This document shows, piece after piece, positions 7,049 to 14,110 of a stretch of DNA of 64,000 nucleotides. The translations under genes and the position numbers were made by a program. A model generated the notes under the pieces. That model worked only from the letters and a program-made list of their open reading frames with translations, was not told where the DNA came from and searched no databases. Source of the DNA: Bradyrhizobium sp. SRL28 (GTDB lineage: Bacteria; Pseudomonadota; Alphaproteobacteria; Rhizobiales; Xanthobacteraceae); assembly GCF_018596315.1 (NCBI RefSeq), contig NZ_JAHEAG010000001.1, forward strand, positions 310,001 through 374,000, in the 5' to 3' direction. Numbering within the stretch: the stretch's first letter is position 1; each line of letters begins with the position of its first letter.

Positions 7049-8934
7049 TCGGCAACCTCTACTCGGGAGGTGGCAAGCGCAGATTTCTTGTCTTCGGAGG
7101 ATCGCCGGCGATTCCAAATCGCCTCCAGCCTGCCGACGATGCCCTTCGGGAAGGCCACCACCATCAGCACGATGAAGCCGCCCAGCACCAGCTTGGACAA
7201 ATCAGTCTGGCTGACCAGCCAGATGTTGGCCGCCTTGAAGACGATGGCGCCGATCACAGCGCCGGAAACCGTCTCGACGCCGCCGAGCAGCACCATGACC
7301 AGCGCATCGACCGACAGCGAAATGCCGAGGCTGTCGGGGAAGACGCTTCCCTTCAGATAGGCGAACAATGCACCACCGATCCCTGCGGCGGTGCCTGATA
7401 TGACGAACGCCGTCCATTGCACGCGTTTGCCGTTGATCCCAACTGCCTCGCTGCGCAGCGGCGAGTCCCGCGTCGCGCGCAACGCAAAGCCAAATGGCGA
7501 GAACACGATCACCCGTAAGACGGCGACAACGAGCGCTGCGATGCCCAATGACAACCAGTAGAAGTTGGCGGGGCTCGAAGCCCACTTATCCGGCCAGACA
7601 CCCAAAATCCCGTTGTCGCCGCCGGTCACCGACACCCACTGGAACGCGATCGACCAGACGATTTGCGCAAAGGCCAGCGTCAGCATCGCAAAATAGACGC
7701 CGGATAGTTGCACGGCGAAGAAGCCAAACACGGCTGCGCCCAGCAGGCCCAGCACGGGACCGAGCAGCAGCGAGACGATCATCGGCAATCCCGCCGCCTT
7801 GGCGAGGAACGCGACGCCATAGGCGCCAAGCCCGAAATAAGCGGCGTGGCCGAACGAGGCGAGCCCGCCGACCGACATCAGGAAATGCAGGCTGGCGGCA
7901 AAGATCACGTAGATTGCGATCTCCGAGCCGACCGTCAGCGCGTAGTTTCCGGCGAACAGCGGCAACATCGCCGCAAGGATCAGCGCGCCGAGTGAGGCCC
8001 AGCGTTCACCCGCGGCGAGCGGCCGCCACGGCGTGACGGTCAGGCCCGGCGTGCGGCGCGCAGCGGCTTCCGGCTTGCCGAACAGGCCCCACGGCCGCAC
8101 GATCAGCACCACCGCCATCACCAGGAACACCAGGATGATGGAGATCTTCGGGAAAATGAGAATACCGAAGGCGTTGAGTTCGGACACCAGCACAGCGGCA
8201 ACGAAGGCGCCGATGATGCTGCCGAGCCCGCCGATCACCACCACCACGAACACTTCGACGATGATGCGAAGGTCGAGCGCATGGTGCACGGCATCGCGTG
8301 GAATCTGTAGCGCGCCGCCGAGGGCTGCGAGAAAGACGCCGAGCGCAAACACGCTGGTGAACAGCCATTTCTGATTGACGCCGAGCGCCGCCACCATGTC
8401 GCGGTCCTGCGTCGCCGCGCGCACCAGCACGCCCCAGCGCGTGCGCTGGAACAACAGCCAGAGCACGCCGAGCACGACCGGACTGAGCGCGATCAGGAAC
8501 AGATCGTAGCTCGGGATGTTCTGGCCGAAGAAATCAACCGCGCCCCTGAAGCCGGGCGCGCGGCGGCCGAGCAGATCGTCCGGCCCCCAGATCAGCACGA
8601 CGATATCCTGGACCATCAGGGTCAGGCCGAAGGTCGCGAGCAACTGGAACAGTTCCGGTGCGTGATAAATCCGCCGCAGCAGCACCATCTCGACCAGCAC
8701 GCCGACGACAGCCACGACCAGCGCCGCGACGACGATGCCGCCCCAGAAGCCGAGCGCGCCGGAAAACCGTTCCGTCAGCGTGAACGCGACATAGGCGCCG
8801 AGCATGTAGAACGCGCCATGGGCGAAATTCACGATCCGCGTCACGCCGAAGATGATCGACAGCCCCGACGCGACCAGGAACAGTGACGCCGCGCTGGCGA
8901 GACCGGTCAGGAACTGAGCGAAGTAAAAGGCCAT
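7045..8934 (-). CDS. fused LivH-LivM permease of a branched-chain-type ABC transporter
   Basis: A 629-residue protein carrying both HAAT permeases in one chain. The LivH half (about 1-290) begins with a hydrophobic segment and has VTRIVNFAHGAFYMLGAYVA. The LivM half (about 310-610) has GLASFGHAAYFGLGAY and ALRATRDSPLRSEAVGIN. A linker near 290-310 (KPEAAARRTPGL) joins them. Usually these are two proteins of about 290 and 330 residues, so the length fits a simple fusion. The C-terminus is hydrophilic. It overlaps livG by four bases and follows the binding-protein gene after a 222-base gap filled with repeats. Confidence 0.92.
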   Translation of the reverse strand: MAFYFAQFLTGLASAASLFLVASGLSIIFGVTRIVNFAHGAFYMLGAYVAFTLTERFSGALGFWGGIVVAALVVAVVGVLVEMVLLRRIYHAPELFQLLATFGLTLMVQDIVVLIWGPDDLLGRRAPGFRGAVDFFGQNIPSYDLFLIALSPVVLGVLWLLFQRTRWGVLVRAATQDRDMVAALGVNQKWLFTSVFALGVFLAALGGALQIPRDAVHHALDLRIIVEVFVVVVIGGLGSIIGAFVAAVLVSELNAFGILIFPKISIILVFLVMAVVLIVRPWGLFGKPEAAARRTPGLTVTPWRPLAAGERWASLGALILAAMLPLFAGNYALTVGSEIAIYVIFAASLHFLMSVGGLASFGHAAYFGLGAYGVAFLAKAAGLPMIVSLLLGPVLGLLGAAVFGFFAVQLSGVYFAMLTLAFAQIVWSIAFQWVSVTGGDNGILGVWPDKWASSPANFYWLSLGIAALVVAVLRVIVFSPFGFALRATRDSPLRSEAVGINGKRVQWTAFVISGTAAGIGGALFAYLKGSVFPDSLGISLSVDALVMVLLGGVETVSGAVIGAIVFKAANIWLVSQTDLSKLVLGGFIVLMVVAFPKGIVGRLEAIWNRRRSSEDKKSALATSRVEVAE

Positions 8935-8966
8935 GGGCGGTCCGGGTTAGCACAGAGCGGAACTTT

Positions 8967-9063
8967 CATCCTTCGAGACGGCGCTTCGCGCCTCCTCAGG
9001 ATAAGGTCTGGTAGTCCCTCATGGTGAGGAACGCGGCACCGCCGCGCGTCTCGAACCATGAGG
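8967..9063. repeat. palindromic intergenic repeat (TTCGAGACG family)
   Basis: Outer arms TTCGAGACG near 8972-8980 and CGTCTCGAA at 9047-9055 enclose CCTCCTCAGG and CCTCATGGTGAGGA motifs. It lies between the binding-protein gene and the permease gene of one transporter, so it may reduce downstream expression or stabilise the upstream message. Confidence 0.6.
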
Positions 9064-9114
9064 CCTCGATAGCGGTGAGCGACTGTCTCTGCGAGTTCGA
9101 TTCATGGAGACAGC

Positions 9115-9142
9115 CCCTCTCCCCGCAAGAACGGAGAGAGGG
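9115..9142. repeat. short hairpin repeat CCTCTCCCC/GGAGAGAGG
   Basis: An imperfect inverted repeat just after the binding-protein stop: CCTCTCCCCG and CGGAGAGAGG around a short loop. Read on the minus strand it forms a strong hairpin without a clear T tract. It looks like an intergenic repeat or partial attenuator. Confidence 0.45.
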
Positions 9143-9156
9143 AGGAGAGTGCAGCT

Positions 9157-10359
9157 TCAATCCTTCGGACGCAGCTTGGCAACTTCCGCATCGCTCGGGA
9201 GATAGTCCGCGCCCTTGCGATAGACCGAATCCACCATCACGCCCTTGCCATCCTTCAGCGCGGTCTTGCCGACATAGGCGCCGAGCGTCGACTGGTGATC
9301 GATCTTGCGGAAGGTGATCTCGCCGAATGGCGAGGGCATCGACAGGCCTTCGGTCGCCGCAATCAGCTTCTCCGGATCGGTCGAATTGGCTTTCGCAAGA
9401 ATCGCCGCAGCGGCCTTGATGGTCTGATAGCCGACGATCGAGCCGAGGCGCGGATAGTCGTTGAACTTGGCCTGATACGCCTTGAGGAACTTGTCATGGT
9501 CCGGCGTCTTGATGTCGTACCAGGGGTAACCCGTGACGATCCAACCCTCCGGCGTTTCGTCCTTCAACGGATCGAGATATTCCGGCTCGCCGGTGAGGAA
9601 GGAGACCACCGAGCGTCCCTTGAACAGGCCGCGCGTATTACCTTCACGCACGAGCTTGACGAGATCGGCGCCGAAAGTGACGTTGAGGATCGCTTCCGGA
9701 TTGGCGGCGGCAACCGCCTGCACCACCGGACCGGCGTCGATCTTGCCCTGCGGCGGCCACTGCTCGTCGACCCACTGGATGTCGGGACGCTTCTCCGACA
9801 TCAGCTTCTTGAACACCGCAACCGCCGACTGGCCATATTCATAATTCGGCGCAATCGTCGCCCAGCGCTTGGCGGGCAGTTTGGCGGCTTCTTCCACCAG
9901 CATCGCGGCCTGCATGTAGTTGGAAGGACGCAGGCGGAACGTGTAGCGGTTACCCTTCGACCAGGTGATGGCGTCGGTCAGCGGCTCCGCCGCCAGGAAA
10001 AACACTTTCTTCTGGTTGGCGAAATCAGAGACAGCGAGACCGATGTTGGACAGGAACGTGCCGGCCAGCATCGCCACGTTCTCGCTCGACACCAGTTCGT
10101 TGGCCGCGGTCTGCGCGTCCGCCGGCTTGCCGCCGTCATCCTTGGAGATGACGACGAGTTTCTTGCCGTTGATGCCGCCTGCGGCATTGACTTCCTCGAC
10201 CGCAAGCTGCCAGCCCTTGCGATAGGGCTCGGTGAAGGCGGGCAACAGCGAATAGCTGTTGATCTCGCCGATCTTGATTTCGCTCTGCGCCATGGCGCTG
10301 CCGGCCATGCCCGCAACCGCAATCGCCAGTCCCGCACCCAGTAAGTGTCTCCGTCGCAT
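9157..10359 (-). CDS. branched-chain-type ABC transporter substrate-binding protein
   Basis: A 400-residue periplasmic binding protein of the LivK/HAAT class. The N-terminus MRRRHLLGAGLAIAVAGMAG, with cleavage near AMAQ, is a Sec or Tat-like signal. Next come IKIGEINSYS and the type I binding fold with GGINGKKLVVISKDDGGKPA. ATG 10359 has GGAGGT before it; the in-frame TTG at 10371 lies within that site and is rejected. It sits 24 bases after the DUF1185 gene in the 6-hydroxynicotinate reductase operon, so its ligand may be a pyridine carboxylate or ring-opened product. That is inference; branched amino acids are not excluded. Confidence 0.9.
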   Translation of the reverse strand: MRRRHLLGAGLAIAVAGMAGSAMAQSEIKIGEINSYSLLPAFTEPYRKGWQLAVEEVNAAGGINGKKLVVISKDDGGKPADAQTAANELVSSENVAMLAGTFLSNIGLAVSDFANQKKVFFLAAEPLTDAITWSKGNRYTFRLRPSNYMQAAMLVEEAAKLPAKRWATIAPNYEYGQSAVAVFKKLMSEKRPDIQWVDEQWPPQGKIDAGPVVQAVAAANPEAILNVTFGADLVKLVREGNTRGLFKGRSVVSFLTGEPEYLDPLKDETPEGWIVTGYPWYDIKTPDHDKFLKAYQAKFNDYPRLGSIVGYQTIKAAAAILAKANSTDPEKLIAATEGLSMPSPFGEITFRKIDHQSTLGAYVGKTALKDGKGVMVDSVYRKGADYLPSDAEVAKLRPKD

Positions 10360-10383
10360 CCCTACCTCCAATGTCCTTTTGAA

Positions 10384-10968
10384 CTATCTTAAACCGTCTT
10401 CGCCTTTGACTTCCGAAACCGTTAGCCCCCCGACGCGCGGCAATGGCCTGCCGCTGTCGGTGACCGCAACCGCCACCATGATCTCGTTGGCGCGGGGCGC
10501 GTCGTTGATCTGCACTTCCATCCCATCGAAATGACTGCGCACGAAGGCCGCGTCCTTGTGGCCGAGCGGAATATCCAGCGTCGTCCCAGGGCCGCTGCGC
10601 TTCTTCGATGACGGGATCAGCGCCGCGCCCTTGCTCAGGACCTTGCGCACCGGCGCACCCATCTTCGGATGCAGAATGGCGGCTGCATGTTCGAGCTCGC
10701 CGTTTTCGCCGACGGCCGCGGCCTTGCCGTAGCTGTGCGCCTTGGCGCCGTCGATGCCGAGTGCCGCCACTGCTTTTTTGGACAACAGTTCGCCGAGCTC
10801 CTCACCGATCGCAATCAGCGGCGAAAGGTCTTCGACATACCGGCCGGCAAACGGGTTTTCGATCACGGCGATCGCTGCTGCGCGCCGCGTCGGTGGCGCA
10901 ACTTTTTGTCCCATCTCGAGATGGGTCTCCTCGACCACTGTGACGATCTTGCGAATGATCGCGCTCAT
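10384..10968 (-). CDS. DUF1185 (AA_synth) family protein
   Basis: A 194-residue protein matching DUF1185: IRKIVTVVEETHLEMG, NPFAGRYVEDLSPLI, the AALGIDGAKAHSYGKAA stretch and HFDGMEVQINDAPRANE. Family structures show a variant of the chorismate-mutase/YjgF-like fold. The AA_synth name reflects a proposal, not a known reaction. A GGAGCGAGG site precedes ATG 10968. It lies 19 bases after the UPF0280 gene in the operon led by 6-hydroxynicotinate reductase. The product of that reductase is a cyclic enamide, so a role in its hydrolysis or in later steps is a reasonable guess. No amidohydrolase-type enamidase is encoded nearby. Confidence 0.85.
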   Translation of the reverse strand: MSAIIRKIVTVVEETHLEMGQKVAPPTRRAAAIAVIENPFAGRYVEDLSPLIAIGEELGELLSKKAVAALGIDGAKAHSYGKAAAVGENGELEHAAAILHPKMGAPVRKVLSKGAALIPSSKKRSGPGTTLDIPLGHKDAAFVRSHFDGMEVQINDAPRANEIMVAVAVTDSGRPLPRVGGLTVSEVKGEDGLR

Positions 10969-10987
10969 CTGTCAGCCTCGCTCCCGA

Positions 10988-11896
10988 TCAAACATGCGCT
11001 ATTCTTTCTATTGTGCTTCCACGAAACGCTGGCAACACGCCTGTCTTGATCCCTGTTGCACCCACCACGGCCGTCTCGCCTAGTAGACGCAAGGCCGCAC
11101 CCTCGATCAATCCCGCCGCAAGCAATTGCTGTGCCCGGCCAACCCCTGCCTGCAGCGCGTCGTCAATCTCGCTCTCCCTGATAGCGCCGACGTCTCGGGT
11201 AACAAGGCGCGCGCCGAGATCGCTATCGGGCTGCAATTCATTCGCCGGACAACGGACGATGGCGGGGTGACCGGGCAGATCGACGGCATTGGCGATGATG
11301 GTGGCCGCGGCATCGGCCTGCGACGCTGTTTTCGCCAGCACCGTAACTGCGTCGGCGATCCCGAGCGAAAAGCTGCGCCCATGCCGTCCGCTGGTCGCTA
11401 TGCCCCGAGCCGGATCATCGGCTTCGATACTGATGGTTTGCATCACGCCATGATGGTCCGGTCGATCCATCAGCCCGACGGTGAACTGCTCGCCGCCAGT
11501 CAAATGCAGCGCGATGTCACCACCATTATTGACGTAAGCGCGGTCGAGCCGCGCCGCACGGAGCATCGAGCCGAGAATTTCTTCCGCGACACTACCCGCC
11601 ACGGCTGCCATCGGCGTGATGAAGTGATCGACAGCAAACGGCGCGACAGCCGCATGCATGCGGCGCGCGACCACACCTTTCAGTGGGCATCGAATCGGAT
11701 CGGCGGCCCTTCGGAGTTCAACCAGCTCCTCACAGAGTTCATCGAGCAGGCCGGTGAAGCGTCGCGCCGCGGCCTCGTATGCGGCCCCCACATCGCTCTC
11801 ACCGCCTTTTGCCTCGATGACCAGATCGATCGGACCGTCCTGCAAATGCAGCCGCTTGCCGTCAGGAAGAAGCGCGATTTGCGGGAACCGCTTCAT
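10988..11896 (-). CDS. UPF0280 family protein, ApbE-like
   Basis: A 302-residue protein of UPF0280, whose fold belongs to the ApbE-like group. ApbE proteins are FAD-dependent flavin transferases that attach FMN covalently to Thr or Ser. Blocks reminiscent of ApbE can be read directly: VNNGGDIALHL at 122-132, RGIATSGRHGRSFSLG around 164-179, and ADAVTVLAKTASQADAAATI at 181-200. ATG 11896 is fixed by the ATGA overlap with the reductase stop; the frame continues upstream only as a shadow of the reductase gene. Tight coupling suggests it acts on, or with, the 6-hydroxynicotinate reductase. Confidence 0.82.
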   Translation of the reverse strand: MKRFPQIALLPDGKRLHLQDGPIDLVIEAKGGESDVGAAYEAAARRFTGLLDELCEELVELRRAADPIRCPLKGVVARRMHAAVAPFAVDHFITPMAAVAGSVAEEILGSMLRAARLDRAYVNNGGDIALHLTGGEQFTVGLMDRPDHHGVMQTISIEADDPARGIATSGRHGRSFSLGIADAVTVLAKTASQADAAATIIANAVDLPGHPAIVRCPANELQPDSDLGARLVTRDVGAIRESEIDDALQAGVGRAQQLLAAGLIEGAALRLLGETAVVGATGIKTGVLPAFRGSTIERIAHV

Positions 11897-13341
11897 GCGC
11901 GCCGTCCAGGGATGTAAGGCATCGGACGGGTTTCGGTATTGTCCCGCAGCGACGCCAGCGGCCGGACGTGATCCATGTGGCCGCCGAGCGCGGCATAATC
12001 GGACAGCCGCAGCGTGAACTCGATCGGCGCCACCAGCGCCGGCGTCGGCACATAGCCGAACGCACCGGCCGGCATTTGCATGACGTCGACCATGAAAGTG
12101 ATGCCGCCACCGGGCCAGACATAAACAGGCGCGCCGCCGCTGGTGACCCGCGTCAGCGCGTCCTTGACCGACCGCGTCAGCCGCACCGGATTGTCGGTGA
12201 CGCCCGCGCGCAGCGAGCCGCCGGCGCCGCCCATGAACAACACCGTGCATAGCGCCGGTTCGCAGTTCTCCTGGATGCGCTCAACCGAGAACCGAAGATC
12301 GGGTGGCATCTGCTTTTCGATCGGCCGTAGCGCTTCATCAAGCTCGTAATAGGCCGCGTGCTCGCCCGTGGTCGAGACCATCAGCATGGTCAGGCCGGGC
12401 CGCGCCTCCTTGGGATTGAACGGTCCCAGCACCGACAGCGGATCGGAAATATTGGTGCCGCCCCAGCCGGTGCCGGGATCGGCGACCTGGAAATAACGGC
12501 CCGGCGTCGAGCGTCGCCCCTTCATCTTGATCCCGGTATCGGGAATATCCAGCAGTTTGCCCGCCTGGTGTTCCGAGAGAACGCCGGTGATGTGGTCGTC
12601 CACCACCACGACTTCGTCGACCTTGCCATGCCATTGCTTGGCAAACATGCCGATCGTCGCCGACCCGCAGCCCACCCGCATGCGCTCTTCGGCAACACCG
12701 TTGACGATGGGCGGATAGCCGGCCTGCACCACGACCGTGGCGCCGCCATCGATCGTCAGTTCCACCGGCTTGCAATTGGAGAGATCCATCAGCGCGTCGC
12801 AGGTGACGCGGCCTTCCTTCTTGGAGCCGCCGGTCAGATGATGCACGCCGCCGAGCGACAGCATCTGCGACCCGTACTCGCTGGTCGTCACATGGCCGAT
12901 CGCCTCGCCTTCCGCGCGGACGGTTGCCGTCTCGGGGCCGAGGTAGCGGTCGGTGTCGATCTTCACCTTGACGCCGCAATAGCTGAAAATGCCCTCGGTC
13001 ACGACCGTGACCATGTCGACGCCATCGACTTCCGACGACACGATAAAGGGCGCGGGCTTATAGTCGGGATAAGTTGTTCCAGCACCGATCGCGGTGACGA
13101 ACACGTTGGGCTCGCGGACGATCTTGCCGTCCCAATCGCCGCCTCCGGCCTGAAACGGCACCAGTCGTCCGCCATGCGATACCGTCTGCTCCAGCACGAT
13201 ATGCGGATCGACGCGCACCAGCTCGCCGTTATGATTGGCATAACGATCGCACGCGCCGGCCGCACCCGGCTTGATGTAGCACATCACCGGACAGGCATCG
13301 CAGCGGATCTTGTCGCCACCGGCGACGGTCGCATCGGTCAT
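11893..13341 (-). CDS. 6-hydroxynicotinate reductase
   Basis: A 482-residue protein of the 6-hydroxynicotinate reductase family. It reduces 6-hydroxynicotinate to 1,4,5,6-tetrahydro-6-oxonicotinate with low-potential electrons. An N-terminal cluster site C14-X2-C17-X3-C21-X9-C31 (within CDACPVMCYIKPG) fits an iron-sulfur centre. Later blocks include SEVDGVDMVTVVTEGIFSYC, TTSEYGSQMLSLGGVHHLTG and GGAGGSLRAGVTDNPVRLT. The Eubacterium barkeri enzyme carries covalent flavin and several Fe-S clusters. GCGSATIG around T229 is a short motif that could be examined as a flavin site. ATG 13341 is preferred to TTG 13347. It heads a minus-strand operon reaching the MarR gene. Confidence 0.82.
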   Translation of the reverse strand: MTDATVAGGDKIRCDACPVMCYIKPGAAGACDRYANHNGELVRVDPHIVLEQTVSHGGRLVPFQAGGGDWDGKIVREPNVFVTAIGAGTTYPDYKPAPFIVSSEVDGVDMVTVVTEGIFSYCGVKVKIDTDRYLGPETATVRAEGEAIGHVTTSEYGSQMLSLGGVHHLTGGSKKEGRVTCDALMDLSNCKPVELTIDGGATVVVQAGYPPIVNGVAEERMRVGCGSATIGMFAKQWHGKVDEVVVVDDHITGVLSEHQAGKLLDIPDTGIKMKGRRSTPGRYFQVADPGTGWGGTNISDPLSVLGPFNPKEARPGLTMLMVSTTGEHAAYYELDEALRPIEKQMPPDLRFSVERIQENCEPALCTVLFMGGAGGSLRAGVTDNPVRLTRSVKDALTRVTSGGAPVYVWPGGGITFMVDVMQMPAGAFGYVPTPALVAPIEFTLRLSDYAALGGHMDHVRPLASLRDNTETRPMPYIPGRRA

Positions 13342-13403
13342 GAACAAGCCTGCAGTCGAGAAGGCGCCGATCGGAGCCGTTTCCTCGCGGCCCGATCACT
13401 TTG

Positions 13404-13415
13404 TTCGTATACGAA
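13404..13415. promoter_or_regulatory. palindromic operator TTCGTATACGAA
   Basis: A perfect 12-base palindrome 63 bases upstream of the 6-hydroxynicotinate reductase start, in the divergent region shared with nicA. The GTATAC core is usual for MarR and GntR sites. The MarR gene at the end of the operon is the obvious candidate regulator. Confidence 0.6.
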
Positions 13416-13553
13416 TGATGTTGCGCGCGGACGGAAACCCTGTCAAGCGGCCCCTGCCGCGAAAGGCCCGACTTGCCGCATAATACCTCATTTGCCTCGC
13501 CGCCCTGTTCATAAAGCGAGCACGCGCTGCAGCGCGGGATCGCGCGGCTTGCA

Positions 13554-13569
13554 CGTTTGTACACAAACG
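13554..13569. promoter_or_regulatory. palindromic operator CGTTTGT-AC-ACAAACG
   Basis: Seven-base perfect arms at 13554-13560 and 13563-13569 around AC, 59 bases before the nicA start. Its half-sites differ from those at 13404, so either one regulator tolerates both or two regulators act here. Confidence 0.55.
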
Positions 13570-13627
13570 GTATCTTTCCCGGGCGTTCCGCACAGAATTT
13601 TGCAGCGCAACGAAGGCTTAGGGGAGC

Positions 13628-14110
13628 ATGACGCAGAGCACGATGCGCCTGACTGTCAACGGCAAGACCAGCGATGTCGACGCCGCGCCCGACACCGCAT
13701 TGCTTTACGTCCTGCGCAACGACCTCGCCTTGAACGGACCGAAATATGGCTGCGGTCTGGGCGAATGCGGCGCTTGCGCCGTGCTGATCGACGGCGTGGC
13801 CGCGCGGTCCTGCGTGATCCCGATCGAGGGCTGCACCGGGCGCGACATCGTGACGCTCGAAGGTCTCGGCACGCGCGAGCATCCCGATCCCGTGCAGCAA
13901 GCCTTCATCCGCGAACAGGCCGCGCAATGCGGCTATTGCCTCAACGGCATGATCATCGCGACCAAGGCGTTGTTGTTGCGCTCCCCTCACCCGACCGAGG
14001 CCGAAATGCTGGAAGCGCTGCGCCATCATCTGTGCCGGTGTGGCGCGCATATCGAAATCATGCGCGCGGCAATGCGCGCTGCCGGCCACGTCGTCGAGGC
14101 GCAGGCGTGA
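13628..14110 (+). CDS. nicA: nicotinate dehydrogenase small subunit, [2Fe-2S] protein
   Basis: A 160-residue iron-sulfur subunit of the xanthine dehydrogenase family. The plant-type cluster ligands are C42, C47, C50 and C62; the second cluster uses C101, C104, C136 and C138 (CGYC and CRC). With NicB it hydroxylates nicotinate at C6, passing electrons from the molybdenum site to cytochrome c hemes. The GGGGAG site lies unusually close to ATG 13628; the internal ATG at 13643 has better spacing and is an alternative. The stop overlaps the nicB start (TGATG), so the subunits are co-translated. Confidence 0.9.
   Translation: MTQSTMRLTVNGKTSDVDAAPDTALLYVLRNDLALNGPKYGCGLGECGACAVLIDGVAARSCVIPIEGCTGRDIVTLEGLGTREHPDPVQQAFIREQAAQCGYCLNGMIIATKALLLRSPHPTEAEMLEALRHHLCRCGAHIEIMRAAMRAAGHVVEAQA

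Noticed and set aside
8967..9142. Repeat cluster considered as a CRISPR or riboswitch
   Set aside because: The copies are single palindromes, not regularly spaced direct repeats, and the region lacks any recognisable riboswitch core.
12358..14109. Long upstream extension of the nicB frame
   Set aside because: The frame is open only because it runs antisense to the reductase gene and out of frame through nicA. The TGATG overlap at 14108-14112 and the family length of 1187 residues fix the start at 14110.
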